Part shown: positions 42,364 through 50,566 of the stretch, piece after piece | Numbering within the stretch: position 1 is the first letter of the stretch | How the letters are laid out: each line of letters begins with the position of its first letter | NCBI GenBank assembly: GCA_965224325.1 | Contig: CBDCYT010000008.1 | Coordinates: 1-64,000 of the forward strand | Direction: 5' to 3' | From: CBDCMJ01 sp965224325 | GTDB lineage: Bacteria > Chloroflexota > Dehalococcoidia > Lucifugimonadales > UBA3495 | Length of the DNA: 64,000 nt | Notes under the pieces: model-generated | The model's database searches: none | What the model saw: only the letters and a program-made list of their open reading frames with translations | Told to the model about the DNA's origin: nothing | Position numbers and translations under genes: made by a program

Positions 42364-42528
42364 ATGCCGCGAGCGAAGAAACCCAGGGGCCGTCCGTCTA
42401 GCCAAGTCAAGCCGGAGCCGATTCCTGACAAGCCGACGAACATCATCCGGGCGTTGCTGCGCACGCGGTCCAAGGTGGAGCGTGCTTTGCTGAGCCAGCG
42501 CGGCAAGAATGCCCCGGGGCCCGCCTAA
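42364..42528 (+). CDS. Small RGRP-type basic protein (54 aa)
   Basis: AGGAGGG lies just upstream; ATG 42364 is better spaced than the ATG at 42361. The product begins MPRAKKPRGRPSSQVKPEPI, an AT-hook-like RGRP core. It then has PDKPTNIIRALLRTRSKVE and a basic end. It resembles the opening of the IS1595 cargo protein at 25752-25973. Probably DNA-binding. The 10 bases at 42551-42560 (TATAATTCCC, IR-like) could be a remnant of a related element's end, which would make this a stranded cargo gene. Confidence 0.6.
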   Translation: MPRAKKPRGRPSSQVKPEPIPDKPTNIIRALLRTRSKVERALLSQRGKNAPGPA

Positions 42529-42586
42529 CGGCGGCTGGGGTAATCACGTATATAATTCCCAAAGTTTGTATTACAGTACCGCTTGG

Positions 42587-43035
42587 CCCGCCAAACGGTA
42601 CAGGTCCGTCGTGAAAGCCTCAAACTCCTGCACCGGCCGCTCCGCGCGGTCGGCAAACACCGCTACATAGTGGCTGGTGGCCCCCACGTCGATGCCCGCC
42701 GCGTTTAGGTTCAGCTGGGACAGCCCCGCTGGTTTTGCGCTGCTCTGGCCTGTGCTCATTATTCCCTCCACGATTACCGTGTAGGCGTGTCGCCGGAGGG
42801 AGTCATTGACAACGCACAGTCTCCCGAACGGGATCGACTCTGGTCGGGCGTCACCAATGATAGTCGCAAGACTCCCGGACCATGCTTGCTAACGGGCAAT
42901 CTGCACCAACGTTTATTCGGTCTTCGTCCAGGCAACACGTCTCGCCATGAGCATACGCACCCCGGCACGCCCGCACCAGTTAGTCGCCTCTGCACGGGCC
43001 GGACACGGGCTTAACGATGCTTGCCTTTGACACAG
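42587..43035 (-). mobile_element. IS110-family fragment B (left end plus 5' part of transposase)
   Basis: This is the inverted counterpart of fragment A. The left end runs from about 43035 to 42760, and the transposase starts at ATG 42759 (MSTGQSSAKPAGLSQLNLNA). It keeps the frame that copy A has lost and continues to the first catalytic Asp (AGIDVGATSHY). Similarity ends at about 42587, after roughly 58 codons. So most of the transposase is missing and the element cannot move by itself. The two copies share near identity over about 445 bp and are inverted with respect to each other. Confidence 0.85.
42760..43035 (-). ncRNA. Candidate IS110 bridge-RNA region (copy B)
   Basis: Non-coding left end equivalent to 24341-24614. 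Conservation of this end in both copies, upstream of the transposase start, fits the bridge-RNA location known for IS110-group elements. The structure was not computed. Confidence 0.4.
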
Positions 43036-43946
43036 TTACGCACTCTGAGGCATCCTAGGGAGTTTTTGCGAGTTTTCAGGCACGAAACGGGCCCCAAAAC
43101 CCCGTCCGGTTGTTTCATAGTGCGTAACCTCACATTTGACCGGGGGGTTGGGCGTGGCTAGAGTAGGTTTAAGACGAATGGTTTGGATGAGCGGTTTGGT
43201 CGCATTCAAGCCAAGGCCGGAGCGCCAGCCCCGGACACTGGACCCCGGGCCGCCTCCGTAGGGAGCAATCTCGCCATGACCCTGAGTGATCCGGCGCCGG
43301 CCAGCCCCCGTTGGCAGATCCCCCTGGGGCCGGCGTTCAGTCCCAAGTCATACCCGGCGCGGAATCGGAGAGGCGGCCGACTCCGCGTAAATGGACGGAC
43401 CGGCTGAAGGATTGCCCCTTCAGCCGGCCTTAAACCACGAGGACGTGTCGGTTCTAAATGGCCTACAAAGATTTTATCCAATGCGGGCTCATCTCGCAAT
43501 CCAGCAGTCTCCCCGGTATCCCCGGACCGGCGCCTAGGGCTGTCTCCGCCGACCCGCCCCTGGCTTGTCGCTCGGCCGGGCGCCCGGGCCATCCGCCGTG
43601 GGCCCTTGCCTCTCCCTTCTCCGGCCTGCCTTATGTCGGCGGGCCGGCCGGGCCTCGCCACACAACCTGCCGGCCGGCCCCTGCGCGCCTCACCTCTGTC
43701 TGCCTGTCCCTGAAACGCCCGGCGGACCACCGGCGTTGGGCGCAAGCCCGCCCTATCGGGCTCCCGGACACGTTGGAAGGCCTGCTTCCGACTCACGGCC
43801 GGGCTTCCGGCCCCACCGCCGAATGGAATCGCGGCAGGCCTCGCCAAGAGAGGCCCTGCGCCGGGTCCGTAGTTGCACCCGGGCCGTTGAGACGGCGCTT
43901 CCGGGGATTAGGTCACCCTGTTCCTCTGCCCCCGGAGGTTCCGATA
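43036..43946. other. Very GC-rich 0.9-kb stretch without a recognisable gene
   Basis: Long frames exist on both strands, as expected in GC-rich DNA, but none has a ribosome site with family motifs. A strong hairpin with 11-bp arms (CCGGCTGAAGG) and a 6-nt loop is at 43400-43427. GGCCGGC-rich inverted repeats occur at about 43640-43680. I searched by eye for RNase P, tmRNA and SRP signatures and found none. Confidence 0.45.
43400..43427. repeat. Hairpin with 11-bp perfect arms
   Basis: CCGGCTGAAGG and CCTTCAGCCGG are separated by ATTGCC. No T-run follows on either strand, so it is not a canonical intrinsic terminator. It may be an attenuator, an element end or part of an RNA. Confidence 0.6.
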
Positions 43947-44054
43947 ATGATAAACGAACACGCTATGACAAGCGTCGTGGCGGGGATCATTGTCTTCGTC
44001 TTGTCGTTGGTCCTCTTTTGCCCGATGGCTAAAGGCCGCAGATTCACACTCTAA
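43947..44054 (+). CDS. Tiny membrane protein (35 aa)
   Basis: GGAGGT sits 8 nt upstream of ATG 43947. The product MINEHAMTSVVAGIIVFVLS continues hydrophobically and ends with a basic tail (MAKGRRFTL). This predicts one transmembrane helix with a cytoplasmic positive end. Similar in style to the tiny membrane cargo proteins in the IS1595 element. Function unknown. Confidence 0.5.
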   Translation: MINEHAMTSVVAGIIVFVLSLVLFCPMAKGRRFTL

Positions 44055-44564
44055 TAAGAAGCAGGCAGAGGATGCGCGGCCAGTATCAACGCTCAGGGTT
44101 CAACAGTCGAATTTGCCCACGCGCCAGACCGCGTTATTGGCCTTGCCTAAAGCGCAGTTGATTCCGAAAACGACAGGCCACCGCAAATACTCGCGGAAGC
44201 CCCACCCTGACGCCAAGCTGCGGACCAGCCTCAGGAAGACAGGCGAAGTAGATGGGCATGACCTATAAGCAGACGGAACCTCCGGCTGAGCTTTTGAACT
44301 GGGTCGGACGGCTTCTAGACCACGAGGAGCCCGCCAAGTGATCTTCGTGAGCTCGGCTTTCTCAGCACATCCTGGGTGCTCCAACCGCGGCCTGGTCGGT
44401 CGCTTGCGCGCCAGCGCAGGGTTCTGGAGGGTCTACGGGTTCCCAGAGGAAGTCCCCAGTGGGGGCACTGTTAACAAATTCAGCCCGCGCCTGATGAATT
44501 ATCCTTCCTTGATTGACCAATATCTCATCGGAGTTGCTCACGAAGTGATGCAGTAGGAGCGTAT
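44055..44564. other. Intergenic with one marginal 29-aa ORF
   Basis: A short frame at 44252-44341 (MGMTYKQTEPPAELLNWVG) is possible but has no good ribosome site. A frame at 44338-44556 has no support. Nothing else was recognised before the HTH gene. Confidence 0.35.
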
Positions 44565-44849
44565 ATGCCACGCAATGATTCGGAATTCCCTGGGGTCTTC
44601 AAGAAATTGCGGTCCAAGTCGGGGAAGAGCAAATACAAGCTAGCCCAGGACAGCGGCCTGAACCAGGCTTACATCTCGCGGTTGGAAACGGGCGAGCGGC
44701 AGAAACCTTCGCGGGATGCCGTGCTCAAATTGGCAGTGGCTCTGGTTACTGGTTGTGAGGAAATAACGATCCACGATGTACAAGAACTCCTTATCGCCGC
44801 AGATCACGCTCCTCTAAGGAACCGGGGCGAGCCGTTACCAGACCTATGA
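44565..44849 (+). CDS. XRE-family helix-turn-helix regulator
   Basis: GGAG lies 7 nt upstream of ATG 44565. The 94-residue protein is a single XRE/Cro domain: FKKLRSKSGKSKYKLAQDSG (helices 1-2), LNQAYISRLETGERQKPS (recognition helix 3), then VLKLAVALVTGCEEITIHDV. It probably binds DNA as a dimer and regulates itself or neighbouring mobile genes. It converges with the integrase gene with only 12 bp between the stops, so it may belong to the same integrated element. Confidence 0.85.
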   Translation: MPRNDSEFPGVFKKLRSKSGKSKYKLAQDSGLNQAYISRLETGERQKPSRDAVLKLAVALVTGCEEITIHDVQELLIAADHAPLRNRGEPLPDL

Positions 44850-44861
44850 CCCCCGCTCAGC

Positions 44862-45947
44862 TCACCGCTTGGAGTGCGGCCGGTTGGTCCTTGACCCTCT
44901 CTCCGACAAAGATTTGCCCGAGTTGGGGTAAATCTTCCCCTTGGCGTTTTCCGGATTGAAACCATGCCGGAATCTCCGGGTACCCTGCACATCGAGCCTG
45001 TCCAGCGGTGAGAAGCTCTGACTGACCAAGGCGGCTTTTTGGCTTGCTATGTGGACGTAGTGTTCAACCATCGCCAGGGTGGTGTGGCCCAAGTTCTGCT
45101 GGAGCAGGAATACGTTGCCGCCGTTCATCAGAAATAGGGTGGCGTATGTGTGTCTCAGCAGGTGGGGATGGAGCCTGGGAACCCCCGCAGCCTTCGAGAG
45201 CCTCTCTGTGAGGGAACGCAGAGTATCGGGAGTCATTGGGTACCCGTCGATGCATAGAAAAAAGAGACCTCTCTCCGGCTCGAAGGATTCAGTCCGGTAG
45301 TGGTGGGCGTAGTGAAGGAGCGACTGCTGGCACTTGACTCCGAAGGCGACAAGGCGCTCCTTGTTGCCCTTGCCCAGAACTTTGATGTACCGGTCTTGCA
45401 GATGGACGTCATCGGATTTCAGGGTGACCACCTCCGAGAGCCGCAGGCCCGTGTCCAGCATGAGGCCGATAATGGCCGTATTCCTAGCTCCCATCAGCGT
45501 GTTCGGGTTGATGCTGGCGAAAATCCTCTTGACCTCCTCGTCGGTGAGAATTTCTATCACCTTTTCCTTGACCTTGGGAGGCCTCAGGCCTTTGAGCCGG
45601 TGGTCTTCGGTATATCCCTGGCCATGCAGCCAGTTGAAGAAAGCCCTCAGTGCCCTTACCCTGCCGTTCACCGTATGGCTTGAAGCCGGTCCCCACAGTC
45701 CCTTCCTGGTCTGAAGATGGAGAATGAACTCCCTGACCTCGTCCTCTCCAAGGTCTTCTAGACAGGTGGACATCCTCCCGGCCTCCAGCCAGTTTTGGAA
45801 AAGTTCCAGGGCCTGGTTATACCACTCTACCGTCCTGGCGGACTTGCCCTCCGACTGGTTATGAACCTCGAAGTGCCGGGCCAACATCTTGAGGTCCAAT
45901 CTGCTGCGGTCCACGCGTTCTCTCCGCTCGAGCCGTGTGATTTTCAT
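44862..45947 (-). CDS. Tyrosine recombinase (XerC/D-type integrase)
   Basis: ATG 45947 (MKITRLERRERVDRS) is preferred; the longer frame from 46022 adds unlikely residues. The N-terminal SAM-like core-binding domain (ARTVEWYNQALELFQNWL) is followed by the catalytic domain: TGLRLSEV (Arg), LGKGNKERLV (Lys), HPHLLRHTYAT (HxxR), LGHTTLAMVEHYVH (His and nucleophile Tyr). The catalytic set is complete. A C-terminal extension of about 50 basic residues follows the Tyr. It starts 167 bp from the 3' end of tRNA-Arg, the usual attachment site for such enzymes, so it probably integrated the accessory region to its left. Confidence 0.88.
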   Translation of the reverse strand: MKITRLERRERVDRSRLDLKMLARHFEVHNQSEGKSARTVEWYNQALELFQNWLEAGRMSTCLEDLGEDEVREFILHLQTRKGLWGPASSHTVNGRVRALRAFFNWLHGQGYTEDHRLKGLRPPKVKEKVIEILTDEEVKRIFASINPNTLMGARNTAIIGLMLDTGLRLSEVVTLKSDDVHLQDRYIKVLGKGNKERLVAFGVKCQQSLLHYAHHYRTESFEPERGLFFLCIDGYPMTPDTLRSLTERLSKAAGVPRLHPHLLRHTYATLFLMNGGNVFLLQQNLGHTTLAMVEHYVHIASQKAALVSQSFSPLDRLDVQGTRRFRHGFNPENAKGKIYPNSGKSLSERGSRTNRPHSKR

Positions 45948-46081
45948 GGTAGGTACTTGCCTCCCTTGTGGGAATTGTCTGTCAGACAAGCAAGCGGAGA
46001 CGGAAAAAGAGGACCCATTCAAGCAGCGAGTCGGATAGGGGTTTACGGCTAAAGAAGAAGCCCCGATGAGGGAGGCGTCTC

Positions 46082-46098
46082 AGGCTCGAACCGAGCCT
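46082..46098. terminator. Short hairpin downstream of tRNA-Arg
   Basis: AGGCTCG and CGAGCCT flank a 3-nt loop, 16 bp beyond the tRNA 3' end (minus strand). A T-rich stretch (CTTCTTCTTT) follows further downstream at about 46050-46060. It may terminate the tRNA transcript or belong to the attachment site. Confidence 0.45.
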
Positions 46099-46113
46099 AA
46101 TTCGTAGCTGATA

Positions 46114-46189
46114 TGGCGTCCCAGGCAGGATTCGAACCCGCGACCCGCTGCTTAGAAGGCAGCCGCTCTATCCCCTGAGCTACTGGGAC
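46114..46189 (-). tRNA. tRNA-Arg (anticodon UCU), CCA encoded
   Basis: The minus strand folds as a standard cloverleaf. The acceptor stem is GTCCCAG/CTGGGAC, fully paired. The D-arm has GCTC...GAGC, the anticodon stem is GCTGC/GCAGC with loop CTTCTAA (anticodon TCT), and the T-arm is GCGGG-TTCGAAT-CCTGC. The discriminator G is followed by a genomically encoded CCA (46114-46116). The total length is 76 nt. Confidence 0.96.
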
Positions 46190-46301
46190 ATCCGCATCCG
46201 CCGATTCACCCCGATGGTCGAAGTCCGGCGCTCACCATCTTACGAAGGGCATTTTCGAGTGTCAAGCTAGCCGGTTGCAGCGCCAGAGCATTTTCATTTT
46301 A

Positions 46302-46380
46302 TGGGTTGGCTCGCATGGCTCCCGTTTCTGGGCTGGCTCGCATGGGTCCCGTTTCTGGGTTGGCTCGCATGGGTCCCGTC
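46302..46380 (+). repeat. Tandem 27-bp repeat, nearly three copies
   Basis: The unit begins TGGGTTGGCTCGCATGGGTC and repeats at 46302, 46329 and 46356 with few differences. The third copy runs into a palindromic CATTCCCGCG repeat. No coding function is likely. Confidence 0.75.
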
Positions 46381-46544
46381 ATTCCCGCGAAGCTTGCCCC
46401 CGACACCGATCGGGAGCGGGAATCCATACAACCTTGCCGCCGGGAGTTTGTCATATGGCAGGGCGTAGTGGATTCCCGCGAAGACGGGAACGACGGAAGG
46501 CGGGAATGATGGAAGAATGAAAAAGCCCTGGATACAGCGCCCAA

Positions 46545-46738
46545 GGTCATTCAAAAGTAGCTAGACGAGATCCTCTTCACCGTCACCCCGGCGAATGCCG
46601 CGGCCCATAAAAGCGAACCCACCTCGAACTCTCGCTTCCCGGAAAGTCTCTGGATTCCCGCTCCCCGATCGGGGTCGGGGACAAGCTTCGCGGGAATGAC
46701 GGGGGTGTAAGGCGACAACCTCCGATAACTAAATGACC
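46545..46738 (-). repeat. MITE-like element, copy 1
   Basis: The ends are GGTCATT and AATGACC inverted repeats. The interior matches 55422-55599 in opposite orientation, including blocks around GTCACCCCGGCGAATGCC and CTCGAACTCTCGCTT. An internal long palindrome around TCCCGC...GCGGGA is expanded relative to copy 2. It encodes no protein. Confidence 0.75.
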
Positions 46739-46830
46739 CTGGTACAGCGCCACTCCTGTGTTGCCCGGGGTCCCCGGGGCTGCCAGGCCTAAACCGGCGC
46801 CTGGAAATAAAAAGTTTGTACCGCCACGCG

Positions 46831-46985
46831 CAGGGTCTTTTAATTGTCTGCCGTCCGTCATACCCGCCGCGCACCTGTCTTTCCCGCGAAAGCGGGAATC
46901 CATACGTTCTTGATGTTGGACTGCCATTGGACAAGCCCAAAGCGCATGGGAAAATAAGAGTTGTCGCGAAAACTAAAAGACCCTG
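46831..46985. repeat. Second MITE-like element with CAGGGTCTTTTA ends
   Basis: CAGGGTCTTTTA at the left and TAAAAGACCCTG at the right form a perfect 12-bp terminal inverted repeat around about 130 bp. A TTCCCGCGAAAGCGGGAAT palindrome lies inside (about 46880-46898). It shares the internal palindrome, but not the ends, with the other MITE type. Confidence 0.7.
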
Positions 46986-47141
46986 CCGCCACGCGGCCCC
47001 GGTTTGCGCTTGAACTACGGCTCTGTCAAAATGGTAGCTACCCTCGCGTGATGAGGACTTGCAGGCCCCGACGGCCCGGAGATTGGCTGCCGCTATCGCA
47101 ATCGCTTCCAGTCCGGCCATTTCAGGGCGGGAGTAACTCCA

Positions 47142-48092
47142 ATGACCGATGACCTCGTTGTGTTCCGGGAGAAGCCTCAGGCCAAATACTTGATCGCCGG
47201 TTGGCGACGGCAGTGGTCCGACGGCGGAGAGATTTCTAGCGGTTTACCACGGTACCTGATAGATCACGTCAAGGCCAAACCCATTGGGGAAATGGGGCTT
47301 CATGTCTCCAAGATGTGCTACCCGTTTCAGGTGCCGGGGACCCACGACATGTATCGCCCTGGAGCGGCCTATAATAACGGGCTTCCGACCGGAGCCATGA
47401 GCCGGGAAAACAATTTCTACGACGCGGGCGACGGCCTGATCATATTCCTGGGAGAAGAACCCTGGCTGCGAATTGATATTTATGCCGAGGCGTTTTTCCA
47501 GGCGCTGCACGAGTTGGGAGTATCTCAAACTGTGTCAGTGGAAGGATACAATGGCGCCGGGCCTCCCCACCTTGAAAGGACTGTTAGCTGCATCTACAGC
47601 CACGCTCACATGAAGGAGTGGCTGGATAAATTCGGGCTGAGGTTTTCCAATTACGGGAGCCAAACCAGAAATGGCCCAACCATAGGCATGGCGCTGGTTA
47701 CCATGGCGCATTTCCAATATCCTCAATACGAAATGTTCCGACTGGGCGCGATGGCGCCCATGTATCCCTTCCTCACCTCCAACAACGACCCGGTGGGCAT
47801 CAATAAGGACCACCGGTCATTTTATGACATTATGCGTAGACTCAGAGCGATGTTCAAATTGGACATCAACCTGACGGAGCTGATGACCTGGGGCGAAGCC
47901 GAATCCAACGAACTTACACAATCGTTGGAAAAATTCGCGGAAACGAATCCGTCAGCCAAAAACGTCATCGACCGGGCTCTGACTGACTACAATTACACAC
48001 CCTTCGAGGAACACGTGGACCTCGCCCCAGGCCTGGACAAAACTCTGGATGACATCTTAAAAGGCTTCCCAGACCAACCGGACGCCCGCTGA
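47142..48092 (+). CDS. PAC2-family protein
   Basis: GGGAG precedes ATG 47142. The 316-residue protein resembles the PAC2 (COG2047-like) family: KYLIAGWRRQWSDGG, YPFQVPGTHDMYRP, LIIFLGEEPWLRIDIYAEAF and SVEGYNGAGPPHLERTV. The C-terminal half is helical (SFYDIMRRLRAMFKLDINL). Archaeal and eukaryotic relatives act in proteasome assembly; bacterial members are uncharacterised. It is a single-gene unit, convergent with the PhnD-like gene. Confidence 0.65.
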   Translation: MTDDLVVFREKPQAKYLIAGWRRQWSDGGEISSGLPRYLIDHVKAKPIGEMGLHVSKMCYPFQVPGTHDMYRPGAAYNNGLPTGAMSRENNFYDAGDGLIIFLGEEPWLRIDIYAEAFFQALHELGVSQTVSVEGYNGAGPPHLERTVSCIYSHAHMKEWLDKFGLRFSNYGSQTRNGPTIGMALVTMAHFQYPQYEMFRLGAMAPMYPFLTSNNDPVGINKDHRSFYDIMRRLRAMFKLDINLTELMTWGEAESNELTQSLEKFAETNPSAKNVIDRALTDYNYTPFEEHVDLAPGLDKTLDDILKGFPDQPDAR

Positions 48093-48144
48093 CCGGCCTT
48101 CCCGTTAGGGCCGCTCGGGGCAGTTCACCCTCTTAAACGCCCTC

Positions 48145-48936
48145 TCAGAGCAGGCCTTCCTCCTGTGCTGCTTCTTCCAGCATCTCCCAGCCCACGGACG
48201 CACCCTGGAGCAAGTTGCTGCACCCCTCCGCTTCCAATATGGCTCTACCCACGGGATCGGCGTGGTCCACGGACAAAAAGGCCTCCTCTAGCTGCCCAAT
48301 GAGCTCCGGCTCCATGCTGCTTTGGGCGGTAAAACAGCAGTGACTATAACCGGGGCTGGACCAAAATATACGGACAGGCTTGGCAGGATTTGGGCCGGCT
48401 TGGGTAAGGATGGTCAAAGCCCGTTCGCTTACCGCGCCGGCGTCATACTCACCAGAGAGCACCCGGTCTATTACTTCTTCTAGGGCGTCCCCGCTTGCGG
48501 GCTGCCGCTCTTCATAAAAAGTATGCCCATCCAGATCGCGCCCGGGGTTTATTCCGCACTGTTTCAAGAAGTAATGGGCCAATAACCCGGTCTCTACGGA
48601 GCCGCGGCTCCCAAACGCGAACCGCTTACCCAGCATGTCCTCCACACTGCCTATGGCCGAATCAGGCCGGGTGATAAATTGGGTGACGCATTCAAAATCC
48701 ACGTTACGCATGGCGATGACCCGGCAGGGCTCAGCCAAACGGTGTTTGATCTTGACATAGTTAAGAGGGCCATTCCAGGCTATGTCTATGTCCCCAAATA
48801 CGAAAGCGTCGACCACAGCGTTATCGTCGGAATATAACACCCAATCGATGTCGATCCCGCAGCGTTTGAAGTGGGTTTCCAGGCCTTGGAAAGCAGCCAT
48901 GTGGGCGTCTGTCGCGGTTCCACCCAAGCGGACCAT
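48145..48936 (-). CDS. PhnD-like phosphonate/phosphate-type substrate-binding protein
   Basis: The 263-residue protein has the PhnD/PstS-type binding fold: MVRLGGTATDAHMAAFQGLE, DAFVFGDIDIAWNGPLNYV, and SVEDMLGKRFAFGSRGSVETGLLAHYFL. It has no signal peptide, so if it binds a ligand it does so in the cytoplasm, or the true start is upstream. It lies about 100 bp downstream of the class III aminotransferase on the same strand. The substrate is unknown and no permease or ATPase gene is adjacent, which argues against a simple ABC importer. Confidence 0.7.
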   Translation of the reverse strand: MVRLGGTATDAHMAAFQGLETHFKRCGIDIDWVLYSDDNAVVDAFVFGDIDIAWNGPLNYVKIKHRLAEPCRVIAMRNVDFECVTQFITRPDSAIGSVEDMLGKRFAFGSRGSVETGLLAHYFLKQCGINPGRDLDGHTFYEERQPASGDALEEVIDRVLSGEYDAGAVSERALTILTQAGPNPAKPVRIFWSSPGYSHCCFTAQSSMEPELIGQLEEAFLSVDHADPVGRAILEAEGCSNLLQGASVGWEMLEEAAQEEGLL

Positions 48937-49038
48937 AATACCTCTACCTCCGAACCTGACGTTGATATTGGCGGTGGTTGCTAGCCGGTTCTCGCGCTGG
49001 CCACGTGTCGTCGGACCTCGCCGGAGGCCGTCCTTGCC

Positions 49039-50346
49039 CTAGCCTACCACTCGGCGAAGAGCATGGTCCAGAATCTCAGCCGCCGCGTCAAGCTGCTGTT
49101 CGGTTGTGGTAAAGGGGGGGACAAACCGTAATACTGAGCCGCCGCGGCGAAGGCTGAAGATCAGGCCGTTCTCCAAACAAAGCTGTCCGATTTGGCTGCC
49201 GGCCCGGTATGCAGGCTTCCGAGTGACCCGGTCCTCTACCAATTCGATGCCTTGGAGCAGGCCACGGCCCCGGAGGTCACCCACCAGTTCGTGCCGTTGG
49301 GCCAGCGCCTCCAAGTGGCCTCTCCAGTAGTCACCTATCCGGTTAGCCACGTCCACCAACGCCTCCTCCAGGATGATGTCTATGCTGGCAATTGCGGCGT
49401 TACAGGGGAGGGGATCATTGGAGTGGGAGTGTCCCACCACTAGGCCGGTGTCCGCGACGGAGCTTTCGATTTCGTCGGTAGTGACCGCTGCGCTGATGGC
49501 GATGCCGCCGCCAAAATGTTTAGAAACGGTGAATATGTCCGGTACGACATCCTCTTGCTGGAAGGCCCACATCGAGCCCAGCTTAGCTAATCCGGTCTGG
49601 GCCTCGTCCAAGATCAGCAGCGCGCCGCGGGCCTCGCACCGAAGCTTCAATTCCTTGAGCCAGCCTGGAGGAAGGTCTATTACTCCACCGGCGCTGAACA
49701 GCGGTTCCGTAATAACCGCCGCCAGCTGCCGGTCCGTCTGCACGTCCAAAAGCTCGAAACTGGAATCTAGGCAGCTATAGTCGCAGCCTTGCCGGTCCCG
49801 GCAGAAGGTGCAACGGTAGCGATAGGGTGCAAACATGGCGTAGTTGCCCGGTGCGTAGGGGCCATATCCTTCGTGCCATCCGGAGTAGGTAACGGCCCGT
49901 GTGGAATCGTTCATACCGTGGAAGCTGGCCGCCGGGCTGGCGATCTCATATCCGCCTGTATACCGCTTGGCGATGGCCATTGCGGCTTCGTTGGCGTCGC
50001 TCCCCGAAGTCAGAAACATGCTGCGTTTCATCCCCGGCGGAGATATCTCAGCCATGCGGCTGGCCAGGATAATCTCCCGGTCGTTGAACATACTCATGTG
50101 GCTATGGATGATGCTCTCGCAGCTCTCTTGGAGCGCCTGAACAATGCGCGGGTGATTATGCCCCAGGGCGGCGCACATCTGTCCCGAATTAAAGTCCAGG
50201 TACTCAACGCCATTGACGTCTCGGACCAGAGAGCCACGGCCCCACACCATGATGGGACCGGACACGGCGCTCCGGTCCATACGGCTGCGGAAGCTGTACC
50301 TGCGCGCCAGATCCAGGAGCTCTTCTTCGCTAAGCTGACCGGCCAT
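49039..50346 (-). CDS. PLP-dependent class III aminotransferase
   Basis: The 435-residue protein shows the class III (ornithine/4-aminobutyrate-type) pattern. It contains FNSGQMCAALGHNHPRI and MFLTSGSDANEAAMAIAKRY, and the conserved Asp in LLILDEAQTGLAKLGSM. The PLP-binding Lys lies in IFTVSKHFGGG (about residue 270), followed by LRGRGLLQGIELV near the end. The Cys-rich insert RYRCTFCRDRQGCDYSC is unusual and could bind a metal. It transfers amino groups between an amine or omega-amino acid and a keto acid. Substrate unknown. Confidence 0.88.
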   Translation of the reverse strand: MAGQLSEEELLDLARRYSFRSRMDRSAVSGPIMVWGRGSLVRDVNGVEYLDFNSGQMCAALGHNHPRIVQALQESCESIIHSHMSMFNDREIILASRMAEISPPGMKRSMFLTSGSDANEAAMAIAKRYTGGYEIASPAASFHGMNDSTRAVTYSGWHEGYGPYAPGNYAMFAPYRYRCTFCRDRQGCDYSCLDSSFELLDVQTDRQLAAVITEPLFSAGGVIDLPPGWLKELKLRCEARGALLILDEAQTGLAKLGSMWAFQQEDVVPDIFTVSKHFGGGIAISAAVTTDEIESSVADTGLVVGHSHSNDPLPCNAAIASIDIILEEALVDVANRIGDYWRGHLEALAQRHELVGDLRGRGLLQGIELVEDRVTRKPAYRAGSQIGQLCLENGLIFSLRRGGSVLRFVPPFTTTEQQLDAAAEILDHALRRVVG

Positions 50347-50566
50347 GAATCTTACCTCGGTTGTCCAAGGGCCTGGGGATTGGTAGCGGCGAGCCTCATG
50401 ACTAAAGACGAGTTGGCGAGAAACTCAGGTAAGGCATAGGTTCCCCACCGGCTAAGCCTGCTAGTCTGCGCCGCCGATGCGAGGCCGATAGTGTTTTGCC
50501 TGTATGACTCCCCGGACGATTCAGGGGAACCCTCCGTAAACGCCGGCCAAGAGCCCCTTTGACAGA
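50347..50566. other. Gap between aminotransferase and LLM gene
   Basis: No gene seen. The two genes are on the same strand and could share a transcript. Confidence 0.4.

Larger units (their letters stand above)
46190..47141. other. Repeat-rich intergenic region after the tRNA
   Basis: The stretch consists largely of the 27-bp tandem array, two MITE-like elements and several CCCGCGAAAGCGGG-type palindromes (about 46378-46432, 46466-46491). I see no gene. Long frames here translate repeat DNA and are not credible. Confidence 0.6.

Noticed and set aside
42541..42570. Second IS1595-type element ending at TATAATTCCC
   Set aside because: The 10-bp end-like sequence resembles the IS1595 repeat, but no partner repeat or 8-bp duplication was found nearby.
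43206..43847. 213-aa minus-strand frame and 198/155-aa plus-strand frames
   Set aside because: Arg/Gly/Pro-rich translations of GC-rich DNA, no ribosome site, no motif; only the last 35 codons on the plus strand (43947-44054) have a good start.
43036..43946. RNase P RNA, tmRNA or SRP RNA
   Set aside because: None of the conserved signature segments I know for these RNAs was visible.
46551..47120. 189-aa minus-strand frame
   Set aside because: It runs through two MITE-like elements and palindromes; no start signal.
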